Assembly: GCA_017163975.1 (NCBI GenBank)
Contig: JAFFSR010000243.1
Span: forward strand, 1,798,001-1,862,000
DNA from: Anastatus disparis
Taxonomy: Eukaryota; Arthropoda; Insecta; Hymenoptera; Eupelmidae
DNA: 64,000 bases
Direction: 5' to 3'
The notes beneath the pieces are model-generated. The model saw only the letters and a list, made by a program, of their open reading frames with translations, did no database searches and was not told where the DNA came from. The position numbers were made by a program, and so were the translations under genes. This document shows, piece after piece, positions 32,549 to 44,880 of this stretch (position 1 is its first letter; every line of letters starts with the position of its first letter).

Positions 32549-32625
32549 GAGCGCGGTGGCGTAACGGATAGAGCTCTTGCCTTTAACGCGGTGGGCATGG
32601 GTTCAAATCCTGGCCAGGTACCTCT
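32549..32625 (+). repeat. tRNA-like / SINE-head sequence
   Basis: A-box TGGCGTAACGG (32557-32567) and B-box GGTTCAAATCC (32600-32610), spaced as in tRNAs. The acceptor and anticodon stems do not pair well, so a SINE head or decayed tRNA copy is more likely than a functional tRNA. I found no clear tail or target duplication. Confidence 0.5.
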
Positions 32626-33189
32626 GACTTTTTTTTCAAAAGAAAAATTGGTGTATGTGCAGATAATATCGCGCGACTCTTAAAAAAATCCGATCTCATT
32701 GGGTATCGGTTAATTGTTGGTCACAAAAATGACTGACCATCGATCGGTAGTCAAAGATTTCGGTAGGTGTGTCAAATGGGCTAGCCTGGTGTGATGTCTC
32801 AAACGGGAATCAAGCTAGAATCAATCTGATATCATAATATGAAAAAAATTACATTTGTGATGCAGATTTCAGTTTTGTACTTATAAAAACATAAAGTAAG
32901 ACTATTTGCATAGTCATATCAAGTCCATATTTTTGTTTGTATATTTTGGTTTCCTGGCAATTTCTTTTTGTAAAGTTGCAATTCTTCCTTTTATCTCCCT
33001 AGTCAGCTGCACTTGTGCGTATGATTGTTGCGGTTTGAGAAGAACTTGTCCTAGAATAATAAAAAGTTATATACATGTCATCATATAACGAGGAGGGGGG
33101 TCCTATAAAGTGGATATATTGCAAAAGTTCAATTGATATTTGAATAGTAAATATATTAAATTAAAGACAAAATGGAAAAAGAAAATGGT

Positions 33190-34400
33190 ACATTGTTAAT
33201 CAAGGGAGCAAAATAGGCTATTTTTACCCAAGTCGGGTTTAGCGCTCGAGCGAAGCGAGAGCGGCAATAAATACGGGGGCAAAAAAATTTTGCTTTCGTG
33301 GAACATATGACTTTTTCTTACGAAGGGCTTTACATATAATTCAATCAAAATATCAAATATAGAAATATAAAAATAAATAGTACATTATGCAAGAATTATA
33401 CGTTAGCGATCATAGTGCATATACCTTTTTTTTGTCCAGAAGTTTTTTTCGCCAAGCAGAAGCTGGGGTGGAGGGACAGGGTTCAGGGGCGGAGCCCTTC
33501 CTCCACCCCAAAAAAATTATTAATAATTCTTAAAATATCAAAAAATAGAATAAAAAAATTTGGTTATAAAAAATAAATTACTAAATTCTTAAAATATTAA
33601 AATAAAATTGAACTAAAATACAACAAAATATTAAACAAAGCTAAATTATAAAAATAATAATTATAAATACTATTTATATAACAAAAGAAAATAATATTTA
33701 TATAACAAATAAAATAAATTTGTTGAATGTTTAATATTATAAAAACGAGAATCCAAAGTTTTTGCGCATTATTTTTATAAACAAAGAAAAATAAAATAGT
33801 AAAATAATATTCTAACTGAGAAAAGAATATTACAACAAAAGAAAAAATATTCTAAAATATTGTTACAGTAGAGGTAAATAATGATTTCATAAGGAAGAAT
33901 AAAATAGTAAATTAATATTTTAACAAAGCAAAATAATATTAAAACAAATGAATAAATTTGTTACATGTTTAATATTACAAAAACTAGAATCTAAAGTTTT
34001 TGCGCAAGCATCGTAAGTAACGAAATTATTTAAGCAAAGGAAAAAATATAGAAGAGTGTGGATACTAAAAGCAAGCGCTCAACTATAGAGGAAAATAAAA
34101 GTAACTTCTTTGTCGATCAAGCCATTTGTCATCCCTTCTCCATGTTGAGTGAGCGAAGCTTTTCAGTTAGTGTTTACAATAATCTATCTAATGCGCAGTG
34201 ATAACAAATCATTCGCACGCCTTGGACAACAATAGCGAATTGGAATTTGTTGCCCAGATTAAATGTAGCGTCTTTTGCAAAAATTGAATCCTTTCTTCCA
34301 CAGGGAGCAAAATGATTTATTTTGCTCCCTAGGATAAAAAAGAGCTATTTCGCTCCCTCAAAATAAACATGAAAAATTGAATTTTGCTCCCGAAGTGTGA
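33190..34400. repeat. GGGAGCAAAATAG repeat region
   Basis: At 33203-33290, GGGAGCAAAATAGGCTA is followed by CTCGAGCGAAGCGAGAGC, resembling words at 17145-17215. At 34302-34330 an inverted GGGAGCAAAAT...ATTTTGCTCCC occurs. Between them are a GGGGTGGAGG/CCTCCACCCC hairpin (33470-33511) and two copies of a unit with AAAGTTTTTGCGCA (near 33755 and 33990). Probably one or more degenerate elements of the same family as 16575-18065. Confidence 0.4.
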
Positions 34401-34900
34401 AAAAACAATTTTAATTCTTAAAATATCTGGATGTATGCCCTTCCCCTTTAACTCATAATTAGTCTCACTATAGTGTCAAAATAGTTGAAACATTTAGTTA
34501 TCAATATTACATTTACATGTGTACATTTTTTCATTTATAGCTATTTACAAATTTCAAACTTCACAAGAAGTTAGGAATATTCTCTTCATCCTAACCATAT
34601 AAATCAGAGGATTTAATTAATATCTAAGGTATGCTTTTTTAATCAAACTTAGATTTCGCACTCATAATTAAAAAAAAATAGAATGAAACAACTACAAATT
34701 TAAGAGCAGGCCGGAGCAGATTCGATACCGAGCGAGAATTAAAAATCCGTTGTTTAATTTTCTCCTACTGTACGTTATGAAATGCATTAAAATTTTAAAT
34801 ACATTTACGAAATTTATTTCTCTATTGCGCTCGCAAAAATAATTGAAGGAAATTTAAAAAAAATTAAAAACTTTATACTACAGCTGTTTATTAAACTCTA
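34401..34900. other. AT-rich spacer, possible LTR remnant
   Basis: Contains TTAAGAGCAGGCCGG at 34700, like a TTAA-family MITE end, but no opposite arm. Otherwise nothing supported. Confidence 0.3.
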
Positions 34901-34901
34901 A

Positions 34902-34950
34902 CAAGGAGAATGTTTTACCTCCGGGAAACGAATTCGGCTAAAACTATATT
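34902..34950. repeat. Orphan terminus of the AGGAGAG-ended family
   Basis: TAA followed by CAAGGAGAATGTTTTACC and CTCCGGGAAACG, matching the TIR of 19391-20730. Only one end is visible. Confidence 0.45.
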
Positions 34951-37090
34951 TTCAACACTCCCTCCCACGCTCAATATTACCTAATAATACATAAATGATT
35001 TTTATTATATACATAAATAAACATATATTAAAATATATAATTTTAAAATTTTTAATTTTCATTTAAAGATGATTGCTGTTTGCTCTGTCGTTTGTTGTTT
35101 TATTTAAGACCTGTAATACATACGAAGTAAAGAATATTAAAATAAAATTTAAATAAATGAATATATATGTTGTAAAATTTTATCAGTCTTATCAGTTGTA
35201 TTAGCTTTGACAGTCGTTCATGCAGTTTAAATGTTAACGGTTTTTGTGAATATGTCTGATGTTTAGAAGTAACCCAGCTGACATTTAATAAACCTCTTTC
35301 TACACGGTGTTCCTTTATTTCTGTCGTATGCCTTAACTTTGTTCTACCACCTGTTTTTACACTTGACTCAGCTGCCTTGTTATCACACTATAATAGAATT
35401 AGTGCTGATTCTTGCTTATAAAATCTTTTAAAATTTGATATAAAGATATCAACTTTAGAGCACTTTTGCTTATAGCAACATATTTCTGTCTGTGAGTTCT
35501 TCAGGATATTGTGTCTTCGAAAAACTTGATCACATAACTACTGATCGGAAGAGAATCTTTGCAGTCGTCAAAACTTACATCTGAAAATCCTTGTAAACAG
35601 CCGTTCTGTCCTTTGTATCTAAGTTTAAAGTCTTTTGTTCCTTTTTAATTATTCAAATACTCTTTTAACCTTCTGCCAGTCATTTTCAGTAAAGTTGATT
35701 TGATGTATGCTTAGAATATTTACCTCATATGCAATTTCTGGCCTGCTTGCATTAGCTAGATATAATAATGTGCAAACTACTTCATGAAATGCTTGATTAC
35801 ATTTACTTTCTGTCATTAGTTTTTCACTTAATTTCTCCTTTTCTTCACGCTGTCTTCGCTTCCTATTGGCCACCTAATTGATTACCATAGGTGTTCGTTG
35901 GGTAGGTGATTGATCAAAATCAAACTTCTTTAGCATTTTGTTTATGTATTTTTCTTGCTTAATGCTCAGTATCCTTTTCTTTCTGTCTCGTTTTATTTTC
36001 AAGCTTAAGAAACTTTTAGGCTTGCCAATTTCTGTTATATCAAACTCATTTTTTTTTTCTTTAAATTTGTCTTCATTCTTTCAAGCATCTGTACATTGTT
36101 GCAAAGTAGCAGAATATCATTTACATACAATATCAAGATACGAAATCCGTTTTTTTCTTGTTGAGTAATAGACAAGACTCATTTTTAAATAATTTGAGTC
36201 CATTTTTTTTTCTACTGCTTTCTTAAATCTTTTATTTTAACATTTTGGACTGTAAAGTCTTTTCTAGTTCACAAATCTTGTTTTGTTTAGTCCTTTCAAA
36301 AAAAATCATCCTTTCAGGTATTTTCATATATACCATAATGTTTAAATATTCATTCAGAAAAGCTGTCTTCACGTCCATCTGACTTATTTCTAAGTCCAGT
36401 TTGTTTGCTATTGCTAGATTAGATTTTCTTAAAGGTAATCGTAAAAACAGTGCATGTTCTTTGCAGATCATATTTATTTCTGTCTTTGAAACCACGAATT
36501 ACTAATCTGGCTTTATATCTCACTTCATTATTTTCTGTCTTCCTTTTAAATACCTATCATGAGTCCATGTTTTATCCTTTTTTGTCATTCATTAGAATTG
36601 ATCTGTCAACTAATTTCCATACATTATTCTTATATTTGGAATTTAATTCTCCATTAATAGCTTCAGTCCATTCTACTTATCCTTTGTTTTCATAGCTTCC
36701 AAGTATATACTCGGGTTACCATTTATTTCAGCTAATAAAGCATAAGTTTGTTCATCTATCTTATCTTCTGTACATATTTGTGTTTCCATGGGTGATTCAA
36801 TCTGTGGTTTTGTTTTCTCTCCCTCCGGTTCTTGTACTTTATACTTAGTAATTTTCTTACCTTTTGTCGGTCATCCTACTTATTTTTTTTTATTTTCTCT
36901 CCCTCCGATCCTTGTTACTTTTTATCAGTTTTATTATTTCCATTTCTTGGCCGTCTAACTGGTCTTTTGACTTTCTCTCCCTCCGGTTTTTGTATTCTTG
37001 TCCTATTTTCTTGTCTTCTTTTACGAAATTCGCAAGCCATGTATCTTTATCTGTTTATCAATTTATTTCCAGTCTTGTATATCAGTTGTG
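34951..37090 (-). pseudogene. Second Copia-type retrotransposon remnant
   Basis: Minus-strand pieces of Copia pol, in order from 37090 downward: a charged linker between integrase and polymerase (EGEKVKRPVRR); LEISQMDVKTAFLNEYLNI, with motif A DVKTAFLN; VYMKIPERMIF; and, near 35873-35649, EVVCTLLYLANASRPEIAYE and INFTENDWQKVKRVFE, just before RNase H. Frames are broken many times. Near 34962 a polypurine GGGAGGGAG followed by TGTTGAAAA on the minus strand looks like the junction with a 3' LTR. It is a separate lineage from the element at 18359. Confidence 0.7.
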
Positions 37091-37154
37091 ATTGCGAAGC
37101 CATGCAAGGCTGGAGGTGTGAGCCACAGCTGTGGCGAGCTAGTTTTAAATATAC

Positions 37155-39479
37155 AATATTAAGACCATGACCTCTTGCAATAATTATGCTATTTCACTAT
37201 TTGTTCACTATTTAAATTATAAATATAATGTTAGTGTTTGCAAAAACCTTCAAAATAAGCCATTGGTCAACTTTTTTGGTCAATTAGAGCAAAAATTACA
37301 GCAATTTAAAATTTAAAAATAAATTTAAAAAAAAATTAATAATCATTTATTCAGTTTCAATTTAAGAATTCATATTTTCCCATTCATGCAATGAAGTTCT
37401 AGAAGTTAACACAAGATTTTGCTCAGCTTTCTAAAACTGAATAGTTTGTATTTTCTTGACTTCTTTTGCTTGTTCTTGCCATTCAACTTTTTTCGTTTGT
37501 CGGAAAACTTCTAGCTCTTCTTTGCTTAAAAGTAGAATATTGATGGATGGAGTGTAAAGTGACACATGAGTCGCGAAACCCTCTGCATTTCTAATAAATT
37601 CTGCACTTTGCTTGGACAAATTGTGCAGTGTGGCATAATGTTTAACTACACCTCCTATTCCATCACATGCACCTTTTTCATGTCTGGTTGCAGAAAATAA
37701 CCATTTTCTTTTTTCTTTAGTATTTTTAAACTCGTAAAATTGGTAGCTATTTTTGAAATGACTGGTAGCTCCATCCGAAATAATTATGATTTCTTCTAAT
37801 TCTTGCAGAGTGTGTTTTTGCTTTATATTCTCTATTATTGAATTTATGGCCATTAAAGCATGAGCAGAATCATGTTTCGTATCATCACAAACTGTGACAT
37901 ATCTGAGCGTCGAATCATTTCCAAAATAGCATACTGATATCAATATGGATATTTAATTTTTGCTCCAGTTGTGGCTTTGTACTTCATTTTACAATAATAC
38001 CGTCTAATTTTCGGCAAAATCTACGTGAATGACTAATTGAAACTAGTTTTTTTTCTAAAATTTTTGCCTTTCAAATAGAATTTCTTTAATCATTTTATAA
38101 GTACTTACGGTGAGAGCATATTTTCTCAATTGTATTGTATAACCTATTTTGGTCTCAAGGCATACAATGTTGATTTGCCGATTTTCTTTTCCATTTGGGA
38201 ACTTTCTTCTTTAAATATTTAAAACATTTGTTTCATGCTTCGCGTATAAAAGCGCTTAACTTTTTTAGTTTTGATACCATTTTCTTTTACAGATATTGTA
38301 TCATTTTTATTTGCATTTTGTCGAGAGCAATTAAAATCATCGTGTAGATAATACTCTTCAACTTTTAACACAACTTCTTTATCCAAAGAATGGCTACTAT
38401 TATTTTCAAGCTTCTCATAGACATCTTCATAATTCACTAATGAGTGTGCTTGATCAATCATGTGAGTAGTTACGTCTGGCAGAGCTGATAATAAATATTC
38501 TTTGAAAAAATCAGTTGGTATAAGGGTGAATAGCCGCACTTTTTCGGAAAAACTTGAACAATGTTTTAAGGCAATTTTAATATTTCCGAGCCATTAATCA
38601 GATGTCTTACATTCAATGCTTTCACTCAATTTAAGCAAATCCGTTATATCATAAAATTTCATCATTTTACTAGCTACTTGAGAATCAAATGCATCATTCA
38701 TTTGCTTTCTCTTTCGAATGGCATACGATTTTCGCATCTTCACGTTAGCAGTTTCAGGCATCTTCATAGGTGAAATTCTCAAATTCGAATTATTTGTTGT
38801 TTGGTTAAGCTCATGCACCACGATCTCGCTGACATTAATTTCTGCTGAAAATTGTTGGCTGCTTGAATTAGATCAAGAGGGTGTAGCATTCTTCACTTCT
38901 TCTAAGAATAATTCATAACATCCAGCGCAAACTTTATATTCTCTAGATAGCAAAATCTTTGGATACAAGCGCTGAAAAGAATCCGTTATATGGTCCAATT
39001 CTCTGAATGGATTTTAAGAGGAATGGAACATAACTTTCTTGTGTCTTTTTTCATATTCTTGCACTTTATCTTGGCCAGTGATTATGCCATTGTAATTAAC
39101 TAAAAATCTTTTAATAAGATTATAAAAATTGGACGATTTGTTTTTCAATTCGATCTCTTCTTATGTACTGCGATGCGCTGCATTGCTAATGAATACGCTT
39201 GGAACGCAACTTCGCTACCTAGCAGTGGTATGCGCCAACTACTTTCAAAGCGAATTTCACTCGCAGGCGCGAAATACAAACTGAATAAATGATTATTTTT
39301 TCTTTTTGAACATATTTTCAAACTTAAAATTGCTACAACTTTTGTTTTAATTGACCAAAAAGGTTAATTAATGGCTTATTTCGAAGGTTTTTGCAAACAC
39401 GAATAATATATTTATAAATTAAATAGTAAACGAACAGTACAAGAGCATAATTATTGGAAAAGGTCATGGTCTTAATATT
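37155..39479 (-). mobile_element. TIR DNA transposon with AATATTAAGACCATGACC ends
   Basis: Termini AATATTAAGACCATGACC at 37155 and its inverse ending at 39479. The inverted similarity extends for about 200 bp on each side. The 2.3-kb interior encodes the decayed minus-strand gene described in the next entry. I could not fix a target duplication. Confidence 0.75.
37431..38960 (-). pseudogene. Transposase-like protein of an unnamed family
   Basis: Three broken frames on the minus strand in order. (1) From 38960: YKVCAGCYELFLEEVKNA, a CXXC zinc-like head, then SLRI-type and KMRKSYAIRKRKQMNDA. (2) 38539-38219: a charged spacer. (3) 37943-37431: VCDDTKHDSAHALMAI, then IIIISDGATSHFKNSYQF, FSATRHEKGACDGIGGVVKH and a C-terminal tail. 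SDGATSxFKN with H-x-KGACDGIGG is the core of a protein family found near repeats in many animals; the aspartates suggest a DDE-type nuclease. I cannot name the superfamily. A stop near 38870 and frameshifts make it non-functional. Confidence 0.6.
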
Positions 39480-39970
39480 CTATAATTAAAAAAAAATTAA
39501 ATAAAATTAAAAAAATTTATTTAAAAAAAATAACGCAAAATAGCATACTTTACCCATCTTAGGAGATTTTTATTTTTTTTTATGTTTAAAAGCATATTAA
39601 AATTTAAGGAAAAGAAAAATAGTTTTTGAGCAAATCACGTTGAAAAAAAATTGTATTTTTTTGGTTTTTCATTAATAGCTCGACGGCATTGATTTGAATC
39701 TATAAAGTAATGACGCGATGTAAAAGTGGGCTAAATTCTTCACATTCAGAAAAAAATACATCTCGAAAAGTAAAAAATTAACGGAGATAGACCATTTTGA
39801 ATATGAAGGTCCATTTTCTTTATCACCTTCCATTTCAACATTTAACACAAAACAGGCTACAATCTCAAAGGAAAGAAACTACAGTCTATAAATCAATAAC
39901 TGCGAAACATCATTTTAATTTCAATGAAATTCTAAAACCGTAGTTAATATATTGCTATATCCAATACTTT
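39480..39970. other. AT-rich spacer
   Basis: No supported gene or repeat. Confidence 0.4.
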
Positions 39971-39974
39971 TTAC

Positions 39975-40552
39975 TCTGAATCTGAGATATCGCAAATTTA
40001 AGCTGTAGCGCCAACTCCTTGCAATATGACATATGTGTGCAATATGGCGATCGCTTTCCTTATAAAAAATTCTTTTATTATAAGGTAAGTAATTTCATTC
40101 TTTTGTAATAAAATTAATTTTAATTCTGTATTAGAAAATTAAATAAAAATTTAATAAAAAAGGATTCAGCTAAAAATAGATGACTCTAATAAATCGGAAA
40201 GTTAAACAAATTTTTTTAATAACATAGATTGTTGTTCTTTTTGCAATTGCAAAAAAAAAAATAATAAATGTAAAAATACTCCATAAGTTGAGTAAATTGT
40301 TTACTATTGTAGTAGAAAAATCAATGATTATTTAAAACCCTAAATCTACTTCATCTCCATGTATTATACATCATTAATATTACGACAAAGTATATAAAAT
40401 AGAGTCAAAAGTAATAAATTAGAAAAGAATAAGATTACTTACCTTATAATAAAAGAACTTTTAATAAGGAAAGCGATCACTATATTGCACACATATGTCG
40501 TATTGCAAGGAGTTGACGCTACAGCTGAAATTTGCGATATCTCAGGTTCTAC
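39975..40552. mobile_element. Foldback element with CTGAGATATCGCAAATTT ends
   Basis: About 140-bp inverted arms (39975-40110 and 40425-40552) share CTCCTTGCAATA, ACATATGTGTGCAATA and TTATAAGGTAAGTAAT. No coding capacity. Confidence 0.75.
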
Positions 40553-41150
40553 TTACTTAAATTTAAAAAAAACCAGACAGATTCTTAAATTAGATGAAAT
40601 TTCCTATCATTCTATATAAAAAATCTAGAAATATTTTGTTCGCTAACCTATATTATTGAAAGTAATATATAATAATTCATCATTAAAGCTGAGACTCTGA
40701 TATTTTTTAAACACATGTTAAACTTTAAAAAATATCAATTAATAGTCGAGTTATAAGGTTTTCACCAGGGCTTTCCGCGCTTGCGCTACGTCTCTATGTT
40801 TTTCTACAATATATTTGCCATATCTCTGGTTCTAATTATCGAATCGTCATGCAACAGAAACGATTTTTCTTCGTTTTTTTATTAAAGAACAAGTTTTCGC
40901 AGCGAAAATTACTGCATCTATTGTATTCTTAAACTATAGCCATTTAAACAAATAATTTGTTTATAACAAATTACTCGACCACTTGCGCGAAAAGCAAGTT
41001 GCGAATTCAGATTCAGCGGCTCAAAATACATATAAGTCACCTACTTGCTTGGTGGGACCTCTAACTTCATACGTTACCCTCTGGGCACCTAGACTATGAA
41101 AAATCACCGTGCGTTTTTTCAGATTTTTAAAATTGATGGGATCTGGTACA
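40553..41150. other. Spacer with a TE-terminus-like word
   Basis: Near 40820, CATATCTCTGGTTCTAATTA repeats the inner arm of the long-TIR element at about 9990. No gene. Confidence 0.35.
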
Positions 41151-41159
41151 AATAACAAA

Positions 41160-42150
41160 AACCTATTTTTTTGCTGTTTTTCTTCATTTATTTCAACCTT
41201 AAATACAAAAATAACATTATTTTAAAAATGAAATAGAACTTTATCTTTGATATTACTGTCATATACTACTTTTGATACTTGGGAACGATAAAACGTGAAA
41301 TAAAAATTGAAAAATTCATTTGTGTTTACGTTTTTATGTATTTCTTTGAACCGTAAATAGAATGAAAATAAAAAATCCATTTCATTCTCTTCATTTCTTA
41401 AACCACAAATATAAAAAAACTTTAGAATAAAAGATACAATACATCCATATGTTTGGTAGAAAAGTTATGTACTACTTCTGATCCTTGGGAACGGTGAAAC
41501 GTAAAATTAAATCAGAAGAATCTATTTTTTAATGTTTTTTTTATTTTTTTAAACCATGAATAGAAAAATAACGTTAAAATAAAAGATACAATACTTCTAT
41601 ATGTTTGGTATGAATGTTATGTACTACTTTTATTCCTTGGGAACAGCGGAATGTAGAATTAAAATAAAAGAATCCATTTTTCACGTTCCTCTTCATTTTT
41701 TTAAACGACAAATAAAAAAATAACGTTAGAATAGAAGAAACAATATATCTATATGTTTGATATAGATGTTAGGTACTGTTTCTGATCCTTCAGAGCGGCG
41801 ATATGTAGTACTAAAGTAAAAAAATCCATTTTTTAACGTTCCTCTTAATTTTTTTCAATCATGAATGAAAAAATAACGTTAAAATAGAAGATACAATAAT
41901 TCTACATGTTTAGTAGGAATGTTAATTGAAAATTGAAAGTTTCATTTTTTCACGTTTCTTTTCATTTTTTTCAACCATAAATATAAAAATAAAGTTAGAA
42001 TGAAAGATACAATACAATGATATGTTTGGTAGAAATGCTATGTACTATTTCTAATACTTTTGAACGATGAAATATTGAACGAAAAATGAAAAGTCTATCT
42101 TTCTCGCCTTTTTCTTCATTTTTTGAATTATAAATAGAAAAATAAATTAT
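41160..42150. repeat. Diverged tandem array, unit about 155 bp
   Basis: About six units share TTTCTTCATTTTTTTAAACCA, less its last base, then ATAAAAATAACGTTA, AGATACAATA, ATATGTTTGGTA and CCTTGGGAACG. The last-named word recurs near 41271, 41480, 41632, 41788 and 42052. One interval is long because the unit near 41930 lacks part of its length. Confidence 0.75.
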
Positions 42151-42446
42151 TCTAGAAAGATAATTTTATTTCGATTTTATGGGATACCGTCATCATTTCA
42201 GCTACTTTTAAAAATATTTAAAAAAATTAAAAAAAAAACTGTAAACAAAATTTTTGATTTTTAAAAAAAGTTTTTCAATACCATTAACAGGTCTGTTAAT
42301 CATAGTATGCATGATTTCATAAATTATAAAATATACTCATTATATTTATTATTATCAAGAAAAAAGGTTATTAAATATAGGTTTGTATATAAATAAAGTT
42401 AACAGAATTTATACTGAAAAAAAATACTTTATTTTGAACATAAAAA

Positions 42447-42720
42447 TCAATCATCATCACCACTGTCCTCATGAATCACAGGTATAGAATCAGAGCAAAT
42501 ATTTTTGACAACGCTTTCGCTGGTTGCAAGATTTCTGACAAATATCGAGCATGTGATGAATAATAAATTATTGCAGCTACAAGTGAGCAAAATTCCACTG
42601 TTCGTGACCCATTCACAATAATAACGTGTAAGCGCCCGAATATGTACGGCCCTGAAACCGTACGATACTAGAAGATGCGCGCACAAACACCCAAAAAGAT
42701 CAAAGTGGTTGAACATGCAA
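42447..42720 (-). CDS. Unrecognised minus-strand ORF
   Basis: The open frame ends IPVIHEDSGDDD at 42447 and opens within the foldback at 42800-43335, so its true start is unclear. I do not recognise it. It may be the tail of a decayed TE protein. Confidence 0.2.
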
Positions 42721-42799
42721 GCACGCGTATGTATGTACACGCACTTGCATGTGTAAGTACCGCTGAAAGTATACGGCGGCTCTCCCTCTCTTCTACTAA

Positions 42800-43335
42800 C
42801 TAGGAGAGTATCACAACTCCGGATCACGGATTTTTGAGATAAGTTTCGAAACGTCAAAATATGAAAGGAAACAGAATTTTAGACACTAACGCTCAATATT
42901 TACCTAGTTACAGGCAATTAAAGAAAATCACTAAAAAAGTTATTAGATTTTTAAATGCATATAGTTCCTTGGCATTGATAGCTAGAAGCTTGAAACTTTT
43001 TTTTAAATGAAAGCTGAGCTCAAATCCTTTTGAATTAGTAGTTATAGCATGTCAAAATATTATTTTTTCCCAAAGTTATAGCGTGATAAACATTGGACCT
43101 GATTTTTCTTTTTAAAACATTAATTAATAACAAAAGCTGAAATTGGGTTTAATTTTTATTACGCTATAACTAACGTACTAAGTAACTTTTTTAGTGATTT
43201 TCTTTAATTGCCTGTAACTAGGTAAATATTGAGCGTTGGTGTCTAAAATTTTGTTTCCTTCCATATTTTGACATTTGGAAACTTATCCCAAAGTTTGAGC
43301 AAAATCCGTGATCCAGAGTTGTGATACTCTCCTAG
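42800..43335. mobile_element. AGGAGAG-ended foldback, TAA target
   Basis: Inverted arms with termini CTAGGAGAGTATCACAAC and TAA on each side (42797-42799 and 43336-43338). Arms include GCTCAATATTTACCTAGTTA and ATTTTGACATTT-like words. The inverted match also continues about 25 bp outside the TAA (CTCTCCCTCTCTTCTAC against its inverse), so it may sit in another palindrome. Confidence 0.75.
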
Positions 43336-43338
43336 TAA

Positions 43339-43930
43339 GTTAGAAGAGTGGGAGAGAGACCTAAGAGAGCTGATGCAAGCAGTACGAGGAGCTTGTGACT
43401 CTCGTCACTCTAGGATTAGCTCTCTCAGCATCGAGACACGCTTGCTCATAGCACAAGTGACGAATGGTCTAACACGTGCTACAAGCAAGTAATTCTCTGT
43501 TAAGCGCTAGATTATTGTAGTCTCTTATATTGTAATAAATTTATTAGATTTAATTTATCAATAAAGAGCTAATCCAAGATCCCACATCCTTATCCTATGA
43601 ACCCGGTGCAAAGCCCCGAATATTAAGGCATTCGGTCCTTAATAATAACGGGCTTTACACATAACCAACTCAAATATTATTAACAAATATTGATGAAAAG
43701 TCAGCTATAGCTAGGCAACGTGTCCTAGCTATAAACGACTTTAACAAACAATAAAAACACAAAGAGTCTGCAAAAGCTAGGCATAGCGCGCTAGCTTGTA
43801 ACGATTCTCTGAAACGTATTGTCATTCATAATGAGACAGCTGCGTTTTCAATAAATAATTATGAGAATAAATAATTTATTAAGTAATAGGAAAGAATGTT
43901 ACAAGCGTTTTATACCATTAGGGCCAATAG
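43339..43930. other. Unassigned sequence with poly(A)-signal-like words
   Basis: Contains GCTAGGCAACGTGTCCTAGC-like short inverted words and AATAAA motifs near 43530-43565, followed by ACGGGCTTTACA. It could be part of an LTR, but I found no partner. Confidence 0.3.
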
Positions 43931-43949
43931 TATCTGGTAGATAATGGAT

Positions 43950-44215
43950 GTAAAAATTATATGTCTTCGATTTAATATCTGGATCTAATTAAAATTTTTA
44001 TAAATTCAGGCAATTCCTTCAAATACTTTAAGTCTATTTTATTGTCTTCGATTATTTCAACTAGATATCAAATACATTGTTTAAGTCGGTAAGTCCCCGT
44101 GAAAATATCTTCAAATCTTTCTCCGTTAATTTTGGAAAGTTGAGAACATTCTCTGATGTCAGAAGTTGAAAATCGGTCTAATGTCTACTCCATCTTCGAT
44201 TTTTAGATTCCACAG
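43950..44215 (-). pseudogene. C-terminal scrap of an unnamed TE protein
   Basis: The minus strand reads SQLSKINGERFEDIFTGTYR, LKQCI, a stop, then YLVEIIEDNKIDLKYLKELP and EFIKILIRSRY. I recall this order (GTYQLKQ..SYL...E, then a PEFIKVxIRSRH segment before a SWIM-like zinc region) from a recurrent uncharacterised family of insect repeat proteins. Only this piece is present. Confidence 0.4.
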
Positions 44216-44880
44216 CCATCGTATTCTCTATATTTCTTATTTTTTTAATTCTTTTGATCACTTCATTACTACTAAAAATACCTGAAATATAAGGTTTCCC
44301 AAAAGTGTTGATTAGAAATCATGAGATTCTACAGAATAAAGCAGCATATGGAAGCATTTTACTATCGAACTAGCAAAATTTATCTCGCTCCTAACATCGC
44401 TCAGTTGCATTTTCATATATTATATTTTTATGTATAAATTTGCTAATTTCCTTAACAATAGTATTTTAATATAAAATATGTATTCAATTTTTTTTTCGAA
44501 CTTAAAAATTAAAATCATAAATATGTTGTTCGTTGTACTAAATTTAACAATCATTTGCTGATCACTGATAAAATGATACTATTTATGTGTATATAAAATA
44601 AGTTTCCTTTTATCGAATCATATTGTATGTATAAATATAAAATATTACATTGAATATGAAATTTTGTTATGTGTTAACATTTAAAAAACTGGAATTCAAT
44701 TATAATTTATACTAATTATTTCCATTTCAATTTATTTTACATTTATTATTAAAAATGTATGTTTCCATCCATAAGGATCTCCAAAATTATCGGTAAATGT
44801 ATGGATATGAAAAAAAAAATTAAAGCGAACTATATGAGTGTTTCAGAAAACCGAAATAAAACCATTAATTGAATATACAT
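44216..44880. other. AT-rich spacer
   Basis: No supported gene. Confidence 0.4.

Noticed and set aside
32549..32625. Functional tRNA gene
   Set aside because: A and B boxes are present, but the acceptor and anticodon stems do not pair properly; kept only as a tRNA-like repeat.
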